DNA of 64,000 nucleotides. It comes from Nocardia niwae NBRC 108934 = DSM 45340 (GTDB lineage Bacteria; Actinomycetota; Actinomycetes; Mycobacteriales; Mycobacteriaceae). How positions within the stretch are numbered: position 1 is the first letter of the stretch; each line of letters opens with the position of its first letter. The notes under the pieces are model-generated. The model saw only the letters and a list, made by a program, of their open reading frames with translations. It was not told where the DNA came from and ran no database searches. Shown here one piece after another: positions 25,087 to 35,954 of the stretch. The translations under genes were made by a program, and so were the position numbers. The stretch lies in contig NZ_BDCK01000031.1 in assembly GCF_001613465.1 (NCBI RefSeq), positions 124,001 to 188,000 on the forward strand. The letters run 5' to 3'.

Positions 25087-26334
25087 ATGTCGACGCACGC
25101 CGACGCGTCCGCTCAGCCGGTCGAGGTACCGGCCTGGCGGGATCGCAAGCGCTACATGTGGCTGTGGGGTTTGTTCGCCCCGGCCGGCCTGTTCCTCATC
25201 GGCCTGCCGCTGATCTGGGGTTTGAACGAGCTGGGCTGGCATCGCCTCGCGCAGGTGCCGTTCTGGCTCGGGCCGATCCTGGTCTACGTGCTGATCCCGA
25301 TCGCGGACATCTTCTTCGGCCCGGATGGCGACAACCCGCCCGACGAGGTGATGGAGTACCTGGAGAACGACAAGTACTACCGCTACCTCACCTACCTGTA
25401 CCTGCCGTTCCAGTACGCCACGCTGCTGATGGCGGCCTACCTGATCACCGCCGACCGGGTGAGCTGGCTCGGCATCGACGGCGGGCTGCACGTGGTGGAC
25501 AAGATCGGCCTGGCGATCACCGTCGGCATGATCGGCGGCATCGGCATCAACACCGCGCACGAACTCGGCCACAAGAAGGTCGACCTGGAGCGCTGGCTGT
25601 CCCGGATCGCCCTGGCCCAATCCTGCTACGGCCACTTCTACATCGAGCACAATCGCGGCCACCACGTGCGCGTCGCGACGCCCGAGGATCCGGCGAGTTC
25701 TCGTGTCGGCGAGACGTTCTGGGCCTTCTGGCCGCGCACCGTATGGGGCAGCCTGAAGTCGTCCTGGCGCCTGGAGAAGACCCGGCTGGAACGGCTCGGC
25801 AAGAAGCCGTGGAGCCCGCGCAACGAAGTGCTCAGCGCCTGGCTGATGTCGGCGGTGCTGTTCGCGGCCCTGGTCGCGGTGTTCGGCCTCGAGCTGCTGC
25901 CGTATCTGATCCTGCAGGCGGTGGTGGGCTTCAGCCTGCTGGAGGCGGTCAACTACCTGGAGCACTACGGACTGGTGCGCCAGCGCACGGCCAGCGGCCG
26001 ATACGAGCGCCCCGCCCCGGTGCACAGCTGGAACAGCGACCACATCGTCACCAACATCTTCCTGTACCACCTGCAGCGGCACAGTGATCACCACGCCTAC
26101 CCCACCCGGCGCTACCAGACGCTGCGCAGCTGGGACGGTGCGCCCAACCTGCCGAGCGGCTACGCGAGCATGATCCTGCTCGCCTACTTCCCGCCGCTGT
26201 GGCGCCGCGTCATGGACAAGCGGGTGCTCGCGCACTACGACGGCGACATCACCCGCGCCAATATCGATCCGGGCAAGCGGGAGAAGGTGCTGGCGCGCTA
26301 CGGCCGCGCCGATGCCGAAAGGGAGACAGCGTGA
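25087..26334 (+). CDS. alkB: Alkane 1-monooxygenase AlkB (rubredoxin-linked)
   Basis: Membrane di-iron enzyme hydroxylating medium/long n-alkanes at the terminal carbon, with electrons from rubredoxin. It has 415 residues and about six hydrophobic helices. The histidine boxes are complete: HELGH at 158-162, EHNRGHH at 187-193, NYLEHYG at 289-295 and LQRHSDHH at 329-336. The ATG at 25087 has GGAG eight bases upstream. The stop overlaps the first rubredoxin start (GTGA), and the operon continues with a second rubredoxin and a TetR regulator, the classical Rhodococcus/Mycobacterium arrangement. Confidence 0.95.
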   Translation: MSTHADASAQPVEVPAWRDRKRYMWLWGLFAPAGLFLIGLPLIWGLNELGWHRLAQVPFWLGPILVYVLIPIADIFFGPDGDNPPDEVMEYLENDKYYRYLTYLYLPFQYATLLMAAYLITADRVSWLGIDGGLHVVDKIGLAITVGMIGGIGINTAHELGHKKVDLERWLSRIALAQSCYGHFYIEHNRGHHVRVATPEDPASSRVGETFWAFWPRTVWGSLKSSWRLEKTRLERLGKKPWSPRNEVLSAWLMSAVLFAALVAVFGLELLPYLILQAVVGFSLLEAVNYLEHYGLVRQRTASGRYERPAPVHSWNSDHIVTNIFLYHLQRHSDHHAYPTRRYQTLRSWDGAPNLPSGYASMILLAYFPPLWRRVMDKRVLAHYDGDITRANIDPGKREKVLARYGRADAERETA

Positions 26335-26498
26335 GCGCGTATCGCTGCCCCATCTGCGACTACGTCTTCGACGAGGCGAAAGGCGCGCCGCACGAGGGTT
26401 TTCCGGCGGGCACCCGGTGGGAGACGGTGCCGGACGACTGGTGCTGCCCGGACTGCGGGGTGCGGGAGAAGATCGACTTCGAGCCGATAGCGACATAG
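26331..26498 (+). CDS. rubA: Rubredoxin (AlkG1-like)
   Basis: A 55-residue iron protein carrying electrons to AlkB. Four cysteines in CPIC at the N-terminus and CPDC near the C-terminus hold one iron. The arginine after the second CxxCG (CPDCGVR) is what I recall of AlkG1-type rubredoxins, which poorly replace AlkG in hydroxylation. Its GTG start overlaps the alkB stop and is preceded by GGGAG. Ten bases separate it from the second rubredoxin. Confidence 0.92.
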   Translation: MSAYRCPICDYVFDEAKGAPHEGFPAGTRWETVPDDWCCPDCGVREKIDFEPIAT

Positions 26499-26508
26499 GA
26501 CCACGACA

Positions 26509-26691
26509 ATGAACGAGTACAAGCTCTATCAGTGCATCCAGTGCGGCTTCGAGTACGACGAAGCCGAGGGCTGGCCGGAGGACGGCATCGCGCCGGGGAC
26601 CCGCTGGGACGACATCCCCGACGACTGGACCTGTCCGGACTGCGGCGCCGCCAAGGCGGATTTCTACATGGTCGAAATCGAACGGTCGTGA
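26509..26691 (+). CDS. rubB: Rubredoxin (AlkG2-like)
   Basis: A 60-residue rubredoxin with CIQCG at the N-terminus and CPDCG at the C-terminus, plus the GFEYDEAEGWPEDGI segment typical of the functional AlkG2 class, which donates electrons to alkane hydroxylase. AGGA lies eight bases before the ATG. Having both rubredoxin types in tandem after alkB is usual in actinobacteria. No rubredoxin reductase gene is visible in the window. Confidence 0.93.
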   Translation: MNEYKLYQCIQCGFEYDEAEGWPEDGIAPGTRWDDIPDDWTCPDCGAAKADFYMVEIERS

Positions 26692-26731
26692 GATTTTGAC
26701 TGCGGCAGGCGCCCGTGACAGTGTCGCGGGT

Positions 26732-27352
26732 ATGCCGCGCAACGGAACCAGGATTCCCTACCAGGAGGCCGCGCGGGACCTGCTGCGGACGTCGGTCCTG
26801 GATGCGATGCGCGAGCTGCTCACCGAGCGGGATTGGTCCAAGATCACGCTCGGTGACGTCGCGGCGCGAGCCGGGGTGAGCAGGCAGACGCTGTACAACG
26901 AATTCGGCTCGCGCAGCGGTCTCACCCAGGCCTACGCGCTGCGCCTGGCCGACTTCCTGGTCGATCACGTCGACGCCGCGATCAACGGCAACGTCGGCGA
27001 CGTCCGCGCCGCGTTCCGTGACGGGATGGCCAACTTCTTCTTCGACGCGGCGTCCGACCCACTGGTGCAGTCACTCGTCGCGGGTGAGGTGAAGCTGGAT
27101 CTGCTGCGCCTGATCACGCTCGACGCGGGACCGCTGCTCGGGCACGCGACCGAACGGCTGTCGCGCGCCTTCCAGCACAGCTGGGTGGCGTCGACGGCGG
27201 CCGAATCGGACGTGATCGCGCACGCGCTCGTGCGCATCGCCCTCAGTTACATCCCCACTCCGCCCGCTCCGGGCCGGGACGCGCCCGCGGAATTGAGTGC
27301 GCTGCTGAGTCCTTACGTCGAAGCGATCCTCGCCGCGCGCGTGCAGCGCTGA
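26732..27352 (+). CDS. TetR family regulator of the alkB operon
   Basis: A 206-residue TetR repressor equivalent to the regulator after rubB in mycobacteria (Rv3249c) and Rhodococcus AlkU. The helix-turn-helix is at about residues 20-65 with ITLGDVAARAGVSRQTLYNEFGSR; the remainder is the ligand domain. The start ATG 26732 fits the family; a TTG at 26696 is an in-frame alternative and the ribosome site is weak for both. It is 40 bases after rubB, so it likely autoregulates as part of the operon. Confidence 0.87.
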   Translation: MPRNGTRIPYQEAARDLLRTSVLDAMRELLTERDWSKITLGDVAARAGVSRQTLYNEFGSRSGLTQAYALRLADFLVDHVDAAINGNVGDVRAAFRDGMANFFFDAASDPLVQSLVAGEVKLDLLRLITLDAGPLLGHATERLSRAFQHSWVASTAAESDVIAHALVRIALSYIPTPPAPGRDAPAELSALLSPYVEAILAARVQR

Positions 27353-27492
27353 GCCTGTGCGGGGCAACCTGCTCACGACTGGCGCATTTGCAGCACATTG
27401 AAAACAGACTGCGCGGCTTGTAATAGCGATCACGTTTCAACCGACGGCATAGATGTAACGGACGGCAAGTCACCAAGTATTCTCAGGCGACG

Positions 27493-28680
27493 GTGTTCGG
27501 GTCTTCTTTGAGTGGGGCAAAAGTGCAAACGGTTGGCAAACCGGTGGGATCGCCCGATCCCAAACGCCATCTGTGGGTTCTCGGCTTGCTCGCGCCATCG
27601 TCGGCCTTGCTGCCGTCACAACTGGTGCTGCACACCGGTCTCGCGGTGTTCTGGTGGATCGGCCCGATCATCGTGCTGATTGTCATCCCGCTGCTGGACT
27701 GGTCGATCGGCGTGGACGGCAGTAATCCGAAGGACGAGGACTACGAGCTGCTGTCCAACGACCGGTACTACCGGTGGTGCACCTATCTGATGCTCCCGGT
27801 CCAGCTGATCGGCCTGGTGATCGCGAGCTACATGTGGGCCGGTGACGAACTGAGCGTGGTCGACAAACTGGGTCTGGCCGCCACTCTCGGATTCGTCAGC
27901 GGCATCGGCATCAACGCCGCCCACGAACTCGGGCACCGGGTGGAGCACCTGGAACGCTGGCTGGCCAAGATCGCGCTCGCCCAGTCCGCTTACGGGCACT
28001 TCTTCGTCGAGCACAATCGCGGCCACCATGTGCGCGTGGCGACTCCGGAGGATCCGGCCAGCGCCCGGCTGGGTGAGTCGCTGTGGGAGTTCCTGCCCCG
28101 CAGTGTGTCCGGCAGTTTCCGCTCCGCGCTCGCGCTCGAGCGTGAACGGCTCGCGCGCAAGGGCAAAGGCTGGTGGAGCGTGCACAACCACATCCTGCAA
28201 GCCTGGTCGATGACGCTGGTGCTGTTCGGCGCCCTGATCGCGGCGTTCGGCGTCCAGGTGCTGCCGTGGCTGCTGTTGCAGGCCGTGATCGGTTTCGGCC
28301 TGCTGGAGACGGTGAACTACGTCGAGCACTACGGCTTGCTGCGAGCCCGCCGCCCCAACGGCATGTACGCCCGTTGCTCGCCGCGCGACAGCTGGAACAG
28401 CGACCATCTGGTCACCAACATCTTCCTGTTCCACCTGCAGCGGCACAGCGACCACCACGCCAACCCGGGCCGTCGCTACCAGACCCTGCGCACCTCCGAG
28501 CAGGCCCCGCAACTGCCGGCCGGTTATGCCGCCATGATCGTGCTGGCGGCCATTCCGCCACTGTGGCGGTGGATGATGGACGACCGGGTGCTCGCCCACT
28601 ACGGCGGCGACATCACCCTGGCGAACATTCAGCCGCGCAAGCGGCGCCGCATCCTGGCGGCGCGCGGGGTGACGGCGTAA
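27493..28680 (+). CDS. alkB: Second alkane 1-monooxygenase (AlkB paralogue)
   Basis: A 395-residue AlkB paralogue standing alone 140 bases after the tetR gene. All histidine boxes are kept: AHELGH, EHNRGHHVRVATPEDPAS, NYVEHYG and LQRHSDHH, and the central region is close to the first AlkB, so it should be catalytic and would borrow the upstream rubredoxins. The start is uncertain: GTG 27493 is used here, GTG 27523 is an alternative with GGGG upstream. Different N-terminal and membrane helices may shift substrate chain length. Confidence 0.92.
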   Translation: MFGSSLSGAKVQTVGKPVGSPDPKRHLWVLGLLAPSSALLPSQLVLHTGLAVFWWIGPIIVLIVIPLLDWSIGVDGSNPKDEDYELLSNDRYYRWCTYLMLPVQLIGLVIASYMWAGDELSVVDKLGLAATLGFVSGIGINAAHELGHRVEHLERWLAKIALAQSAYGHFFVEHNRGHHVRVATPEDPASARLGESLWEFLPRSVSGSFRSALALERERLARKGKGWWSVHNHILQAWSMTLVLFGALIAAFGVQVLPWLLLQAVIGFGLLETVNYVEHYGLLRARRPNGMYARCSPRDSWNSDHLVTNIFLFHLQRHSDHHANPGRRYQTLRTSEQAPQLPAGYAAMIVLAAIPPLWRWMMDDRVLAHYGGDITLANIQPRKRRRILAARGVTA

Positions 28681-28796
28681 CGGGCGCGCCGGTCGCCGGT
28701 CCCGGCCCGGCCGGTGCGCAGAGGGCGGCCGCGTAGTCCGCACCCTGTCGTGAGCGACTAGCCTTGCCTCGGTACTTGCCGAACCAGGAGAGGCTG

Positions 28797-30281
<1,485 letters not shown>

Positions 30282-30288
30282 GCGCGCC

Positions 30289-30328
30289 GGCCGGGTGTCC
30301 TCCGCGATCCGCGGCGGGGCACCCGGCC
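30289..30328. terminator. Hairpin terminator after ahcY
   Basis: Nine-base arms GGCCGGGTG (30289-30297) and CACCCGGCC (30320-30328) enclose a second stem CCGCG/CGCGG with loop ATC. Confidence 0.65.
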
Positions 30329-30426
30329 CGTCGGGCAGCGGCTCACTGGCGCCGGGCCGGGTGTCCGTATCCACGCTGGTCAGCCGGTGCGGGCACCGGT
30401 CGGCGGGCGGGGTAGTCTGCCTGGTC

Positions 30427-31074
30427 ATGGGAGTGCTGATAGCGGTCGAGGGCCTCGACGGCGCGGGCAAGCGGACGCTGATCGAGCGGGTGGTCGGCGA
30501 TCTGCGTGGTCGCGGGCTGCGTGTCTCGACCATGGCATTCCCGCGCTACCGCGTCTCGGTGCACGCCGACTTGGCCGCCGAGGCGCTGCGCGGCGCGCAC
30601 GGCGACCTCGCCGCCTCGATCAGCGGCATGGCCCTGCTGTTCGCGCTGGACCGTGCGGACGCGCGGGACGAGCTGTCGAAGCTGTTGGCCGACAACGATG
30701 TTGTGCTTCTCGATCGCTATGTCGCCTCCAACGCCGCCTATTCGGCCGCCCGGCTCGGCCAGTCGGCCGACGGCGAAATCGTGGATTGGGTGGGCGAATT
30801 GGAGTTCGGCAGATTCGCCCTGCCCGCGCCCGCGCTGCAAGTGTTGCTGGACGTGCCCGTCGAATTGGCGGCCGAGCGCGCCCGCAAGCGCGGCGAACTC
30901 GACGCCGAGCGCGCCCTCGACGTCTACGAGCGCGACGGCGGTCTGCAGCACCGCACCGGCGCGGTGTACCGTGAGCTGGCCGAACGCGAGTGGGGCGGCC
31001 CCTGGTGGACATACCGATCCGACGACGGCCCGGCTGCGCTGGCCGCTCGGATCACCGAAATCGTTGGTCGATAA
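30427..31074 (+). CDS. tmk: Thymidylate kinase
   Basis: Phosphorylates dTMP to dTDP. It has 215 residues with P-loop EGLDGAGKRT at residues 8-17, the DR(Y/H) motif in LLDRYVASNAAYSAARL, and the FPRY substrate loop, all as in M. tuberculosis TMK. The ATG lies eight bases after TAGTCT with no Shine-Dalgarno, so translation is probably leaderless. It precedes mtrA, the order conserved in mycobacteria. Confidence 0.94.
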   Translation: MGVLIAVEGLDGAGKRTLIERVVGDLRGRGLRVSTMAFPRYRVSVHADLAAEALRGAHGDLAASISGMALLFALDRADARDELSKLLADNDVVLLDRYVASNAAYSAARLGQSADGEIVDWVGELEFGRFALPAPALQVLLDVPVELAAERARKRGELDAERALDVYERDGGLQHRTGAVYRELAEREWGGPWWTYRSDDGPAALAARITEIVGR

Positions 31075-31152
31075 GGTTGGTTGTGCCACGGGTTCGCACC
31101 AGTGTTGGCGTGGCGGCCCGATCCTGGCCTGGGAGATGACAACATAGTAGTT

Positions 31153-31830
31153 ATGAAGCCGAAGATTCTGGTCGTCGACGACGATATGGCACTCGCTGAG
31201 ATGCTGACGATCGTCTTGCGCGGGGAAGGGTTCGACCCGCACGTGGTCGGCGACGGCACACAGGCCCTGGCGGCGGTTCGCGAGATCCGCCCCGATTTGG
31301 TGCTGCTGGACCTGATGCTGCCCGGCATGAACGGCATCGACGTGTGCCGCGTGCTGCGGGCCGATTCCGGGGTTCCGATCGTGATGCTCACGGCCAAGAC
31401 CGACACGGTCGACGTCGTGCTGGGTCTGGAATCGGGCGCCGACGATTACATCGTCAAGCCCTTCAAGCCGAAGGAGCTCGTCGCCCGGGTGCGGGCCCGC
31501 CTGCGCCGCACCGAGGAGGAGCCCGCCGAGCTGCTGTCGATCGCCGATATCGTGATCGACGTGCCCGCGCACAAGGTGAGCCGCGGCGGCGCGCAGATCT
31601 CGCTGACGCCGCTGGAGTTCGACCTGCTCGTCGCCTTGGCTCGCAAGCCGCGCCAGGTGTTCACCCGTGAGGTCCTGCTCGAGCAGGTCTGGGGCTACCG
31701 GCATGCCGCCGACACCCGCTTGGTGAACGTCCACGTGCAGCGGTTGCGGGCGAAGGTCGAGAAGGATCCCGAGAACCCGGAGATCGTGCTGACCGTCCGC
31801 GGTGTCGGTTACAAGGCCGGACCGCCGTGA
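31153..31830 (+). CDS. mtrA: Response regulator MtrA
   Basis: Essential OmpR/PhoB-family regulator controlling wall metabolism, division and replication genes in mycobacteria. The receiver domain has the acidic pocket DDD at 9-11, phosphoacceptor in LLDLMLPG and Lys in IVKPFKPKE; the winged-helix DNA-binding domain has QVWGYRHAADTRLVNVHVQRLR, abbreviated here as QVWGYRH and VNVHVQRLR. It has 225 residues. Most residues match M. tuberculosis MtrA as I remember it. Its stop overlaps the mtrB start (GTGA), and lpqB follows, giving the conserved mtrA-mtrB-lpqB operon. Confidence 0.96.
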   Translation: MKPKILVVDDDMALAEMLTIVLRGEGFDPHVVGDGTQALAAVREIRPDLVLLDLMLPGMNGIDVCRVLRADSGVPIVMLTAKTDTVDVVLGLESGADDYIVKPFKPKELVARVRARLRRTEEEPAELLSIADIVIDVPAHKVSRGGAQISLTPLEFDLLVALARKPRQVFTREVLLEQVWGYRHAADTRLVNVHVQRLRAKVEKDPENPEIVLTVRGVGYKAGPP

Positions 31831-33899
31831 TCCATGGCGTGATCTCGCGTCTCCAACGATCGCTGGCTCCGGTGGTGGCCTGGTTCCAAGCGGTCGGCAT
31901 TGCCTTAGGCCACCTGTGGCGGCGTTCGCTGCAGTTGCGTGTCATCGTGTCCACGCTGACGCTGTCGCTGATCGTCATCACGATCCTCGGCGTGGTGCTG
32001 ACCAGTCAGATCACCGACCGGCTGCTGGACGCCAAGATCAACGCCGCGGTCGAGGAGATGGACCGTGCGCGCAACACGGTGGAGAGCCAGCTCGCCGGTG
32101 TGCACGATATCGGCGCTCAGCCGCAGCGGCTGGAGGAGGCGCGCAACGCGCTGTCCAACCGGGGCGGCACCGGCCGATCCACCGGCGCGGCAGGTACTTT
32201 CGATTCGGCGCTCAGCGTCATCGGCGGGATGCCGCCGCAGCAGATCCCGTCCGGCCCGATCCAGGAGGTGCCCGACGAGCTGCGCCGGTTCGTGCAGCGC
32301 AACCAGGTCAGCTACCAGTTCGCCACCGTCGACGACGCGGAGGGCTACCGCGGTCGCGCGCTGATCATCGGCAGCCCGAGCGCGGAGATCCCGACCCTGG
32401 AGATCTATCTGATCTTCCCGCTCGCCAACGAGGAGCGCAGCCTGTCGCTGATGCGCGGCACCATGCTGGTCGGCGGCATCGTGCTGCTGGTGTTGCTCGC
32501 CGCGATCACCGCGCTGGTGACCAGGCAGGTGGTACTGCCGATCCGTTCCGCGGCCCGGATCGCGGGCCGGTTCGCCGACGGCAGGCTCAAGGAGCGCATG
32601 CTGGTGCGCGGCGAGGACGACATGGCGCGGCTGGCCCAGGCGTTCAACGAGATGGCCGAGAGCCTGTCCAACCAGATCACCCAGCTGGAGGAATTCGGCA
32701 ATCTACAGCGCCGGTTCACCTCGGACGTCAGCCATGAGCTGCGCACTCCGCTCACCACCGTGCGCATGGCCGCCGACCTCATCCACGGCAGCAGCGACGA
32801 CCTCGATCCCGCCCTGGCCCGCAGCGCCGAATTGCTGGTCAACGAGCTGGACCGGTTCGAGGGCCTGCTCAACGACCTGCTGGAGATCAGCAGACACGAC
32901 GCGGGCGTCGCCGAACTGCAGGTCGAGTCGCTGGACGTGCGGATGTGCGCGCGGGCCGCGATCTCGACCGTGCGGCACCTGGCCAAGGACGCCGGTGTCG
33001 AGATCATCAGCGACATGCCGGAGGAGCCGCTGGTCGCCGAGGTGGATCCGCGCCGGGTGGAGCGGGTGCTGCGCAACCTGCTCGCCAACGCGGTCGACCA
33101 CAGCGAGGGAAAGCCGGTGCTGATCCGCATGCGGGGCGACGTCGAAGCCAATGCCGTCGCCGTCGTGGTCCGCGATCAAGGCGTCGGCCTGCGGCCGGGC
33201 GAGGAGAAGCTGGTCTTCAACCGGTTCTGGCGCTCGGATCCGTCTCGTATGCGCCGCTCCGGCGGCACCGGCCTCGGCCTGTCGATCAGCGTGGAGGACG
33301 CGAACCTGCACGAAGGCAAGCTCGAAGCCTGGGGTGAGGCCGGGCTCGGCGCCAGTTTCCGGCTGACCCTGCCGCTGGTACGCGGCAAGAAGCTGGGCCC
33401 CAGCCCGCTTCCGCTGGAGCCGGCGCGCAAATCGATGCGCGTCGTGGAGCCCGAACCGCCCGCCGAGGCCGATACAGCGCAACCGGCCGCCGAGCCGAGC
33501 GGTGCGAGTGCACTGCGGCACGACCCGGCCGATCCGGGTGCCGCGCAGGTGACGAATGCCCTGCGCGTCGACGCGGAGGCCGGTACTTCCGAACCGGTCG
33601 GGGCGCATCTCGACGGCTTCGATACCTCTGATCAGGACGACGTGCGGTCCGAGTTGCCGGACCAGGCGGCCGGGACGGACAGCTCGGAGCCGGGCGATGC
33701 CGACGGCGCCGGCTCGGGAGGCGTCGATTCGGAACCGGGCGCGGGTAGACCGCACGCAGCTGCCAACGGCACGGCGATGCCCGCAGACAGCGCCTCGACC
33801 GAAGAGACGCCCGCATCCGGAGCGAACGGATCGCCCGCGTCGGAGTCGGCGCAGACCGGTGGCGGCGGGTCGCGCGAATCGGGGGACGTACAGTCATGA
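31827..33899 (+). CDS. mtrB: Sensor histidine kinase MtrB with long C-terminal tail
   Basis: Membrane sensor for MtrA, active at the septum in mycobacteria. TM1 is about residues 38-60 and TM2 about 210-232, with an extracytoplasmic domain between; HAMP follows to about 290. The phosphoacceptor is His303 in DVSHELRTPL, and the ATPase domain ends in SGGTGLGLSIS at 478-487. The kinase core stops near residue 520, but the protein runs to 690: the last 170 residues are Ala/Glu/Asp/Ser/Pro-rich and look disordered. GTG start overlaps mtrA, and the stop overlaps lpqB (ATGA). Confidence 0.95.
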   Translation: MIHGVISRLQRSLAPVVAWFQAVGIALGHLWRRSLQLRVIVSTLTLSLIVITILGVVLTSQITDRLLDAKINAAVEEMDRARNTVESQLAGVHDIGAQPQRLEEARNALSNRGGTGRSTGAAGTFDSALSVIGGMPPQQIPSGPIQEVPDELRRFVQRNQVSYQFATVDDAEGYRGRALIIGSPSAEIPTLEIYLIFPLANEERSLSLMRGTMLVGGIVLLVLLAAITALVTRQVVLPIRSAARIAGRFADGRLKERMLVRGEDDMARLAQAFNEMAESLSNQITQLEEFGNLQRRFTSDVSHELRTPLTTVRMAADLIHGSSDDLDPALARSAELLVNELDRFEGLLNDLLEISRHDAGVAELQVESLDVRMCARAAISTVRHLAKDAGVEIISDMPEEPLVAEVDPRRVERVLRNLLANAVDHSEGKPVLIRMRGDVEANAVAVVVRDQGVGLRPGEEKLVFNRFWRSDPSRMRRSGGTGLGLSISVEDANLHEGKLEAWGEAGLGASFRLTLPLVRGKKLGPSPLPLEPARKSMRVVEPEPPAEADTAQPAAEPSGASALRHDPADPGAAQVTNALRVDAEAGTSEPVGAHLDGFDTSDQDDVRSELPDQAAGTDSSEPGDADGAGSGGVDSEPGAGRPHAAANGTAMPADSASTEETPASGANGSPASESAQTGGGGSRESGDVQS

Positions 33900-35719
33900 C
33901 AATGCGTGTCGGATCTGTCCGGATGCGGCGACTGACCGTGCTGGCGGCGGCGGTTCTGGCGGTCGTGCTGCCGCTCACCGCCTGCGCGAGCCTGCCGGAG
34001 TCCTCCGCGCCGGAGGCGCTGGGCACCATCAACCGGGAGCCCACCTCCGAAGGCCCGCCGCCACCGGTCGCCGACCGCGATCCCGATCTCCTGCTGCGCG
34101 ACTTCCTCCAGGCCACCGCCGATCCCACCAACCGGCACCTGGCTGCCCGCCAGTACATGACGCCCGCGGCCTCCACCCAGTGGGACGATGCGGCGGGCAC
34201 GGTCATCGTCGAGAAGCCGGACACGCTGCGCGAGTCGCGCTCCGGAGACAAAGCCAACTACTTGATCCGCGCGCGCAAGGTCGGTGAGCTGACCGCCGAC
34301 GGCGGGTACCGCCCCAACGACGACATTCCCTTCGTCGAGAACAAGATCGAGCTGACGAAGATCAACGGGCAGTGGCGGATCGACGATCTGCCCGACGGCG
34401 TCGTCATGGACTCCGCCGCGTTCTTCAAGTCCTACCGCCGCTATGTGCTGTACTTCATCGATCCCACCGGCAACATGGCCGCTCCGGATCTGCGCTGGAT
34501 GTCGGTGCCGAAGGCCCAGCTGGCCCAGCGATTGCTCAGCTCGCTGCTCGAGGGGCCGCAACCGGCGCTGGCGTCGGTGCTGCGCAACCAGCTGGCGCCG
34601 CCGGTCGCGCTGCGCGGGACGATCACCAAGGCCAACGGTGACCCCGACGGCGTCGGGATCGGGCTCGGTGGTGTCAAGATCGACTTCGCGGGCGCGTCGG
34701 CGCTGAATCCGCGCGAGCGCGAACTCTTGGCCGCACAGGTGGTGCTCACGCTGTCGAGCGCCGACATTCTCGGTCCGTACATGCTGCTCGCCGACGGCAA
34801 ACCGTTGGACGAGCGATTCGCGGCCAACGGGTGGAGCGTGGCGGACGTGCAGCAGTTCAACCCGGTCGCCGCCGTCCGCAACCAGACGGGGTTGCACGCA
34901 CTGCGTGGCGGCGGGCTGGTGCAGATCGCCGACAACGGCGGTATCACTCCCGCGCCCGGCTACTTCGGCGCGGTGAACAACCTGCAGTCGGCGACGCTGT
35001 CTCCGGACGGTCAACTGGTGGCCGCGGTGGCGGAAGCCGCACGACCGCCGGGCGTGCCGTCACGCACCCTGATGGTCGGCACGTACGGCGGCAACGCCTT
35101 TCCGGTGGCCGAGGGCTTCACCATCACGCGGCCTTCTTGGACGGCGGATGGCAGCGCGGCGTGGGCGGTGGTCGACGGTGACCGGGTGATCCGGGCGGTC
35201 AACGACCGGGGGACGGGGAACGTGTCGGTACAGAACGTGGACATCTCCGGGCTGTCGGCGGCGTCCTCGGCCACCGCACCCCGGCTGCCGATCACGGAAT
35301 TGCGCATCTCCCGGTCCGGGGTGCGCGCGGCGATGATCGCCGACGGCAGGGTGTACGTCGCCGTTGTGGTGCGCCAACCCGACGGAAAGCTGGCGCTGAC
35401 CTCGGCGCTTCCCGTGGGCGTCGGGCTCAGCACGGCCGCGGTGTCGGTGGACTGGCTGGACGCGGACACGATCATCATCGCGCGCGAGGGCAATGTGGAC
35501 CCGGTCAGCACGGTCTCGGTCGACGGCTCGGAACCGACGCCGCTGACGTCGCAGAACCTGACGGCGCCGGTGCGCTCGGTGAGCGCGAGTCCGGATCATC
35601 AGTACGTCGCCGACTCGCGCGCGGTGCTGGAGCTGACCTCCGCTCCGGACCAGGGGCAGCCCTATTGGCGCGAGGTGCCGGGTCTGGGCGCGAACGCCAT
35701 CCCCGTGCTGCCCGGGTAG
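33896..35719 (+). CDS. lpqB: Lipoprotein LpqB
   Basis: Membrane lipoprotein that interacts with MtrB and modulates MtrA signalling. An N-terminal signal peptide ends in the lipobox LTAC with Cys30 as the lipidated residue. It is followed by the LpqB N-terminal domain and a GerMN-like domain (about 200-330, GRTI and VVLTLSSADILG region), then a beta-propeller-like C-terminal half with repeated strands such as SATLSPDGQLVAAV. It has 607 residues. The ATG overlaps mtrB by four bases. It completes the mtrAB-lpqB operon. Confidence 0.94.
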   Translation: MTMRVGSVRMRRLTVLAAAVLAVVLPLTACASLPESSAPEALGTINREPTSEGPPPPVADRDPDLLLRDFLQATADPTNRHLAARQYMTPAASTQWDDAAGTVIVEKPDTLRESRSGDKANYLIRARKVGELTADGGYRPNDDIPFVENKIELTKINGQWRIDDLPDGVVMDSAAFFKSYRRYVLYFIDPTGNMAAPDLRWMSVPKAQLAQRLLSSLLEGPQPALASVLRNQLAPPVALRGTITKANGDPDGVGIGLGGVKIDFAGASALNPRERELLAAQVVLTLSSADILGPYMLLADGKPLDERFAANGWSVADVQQFNPVAAVRNQTGLHALRGGGLVQIADNGGITPAPGYFGAVNNLQSATLSPDGQLVAAVAEAARPPGVPSRTLMVGTYGGNAFPVAEGFTITRPSWTADGSAAWAVVDGDRVIRAVNDRGTGNVSVQNVDISGLSAASSATAPRLPITELRISRSGVRAAMIADGRVYVAVVVRQPDGKLALTSALPVGVGLSTAAVSVDWLDADTIIIAREGNVDPVSTVSVDGSEPTPLTSQNLTAPVRSVSASPDHQYVADSRAVLELTSAPDQGQPYWREVPGLGANAIPVLPG

Positions 35720-35954
35720 CGCCGGATCGACTCCGTGTCGCATCGCCCCTCGTGACCTGGGGGCCGGTGTTCGCCTGTGCTGGAGGTAGACGGTCCCGTC
35801 GCCAGGGCTCGGCGCATTCGGAGGCCGACCGTAGGCCGGCAGACAAGGTGGCCAGCGTAAACGTCGCTGCCGCAATGGCATAACGTTCCGTCCTCCATCG
35901 GCAGCGTCGACGCGATCGAGCCGGCTTGTCGGAGGGCGGGCGCACACTCGGTCG

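Noticed and set aside
28681..28796. SAH-type riboswitch before ahcY
   Set aside because: The 116-base leader is GC-rich and I could not recognise the conserved pattern of an SAH or SAM riboswitch.
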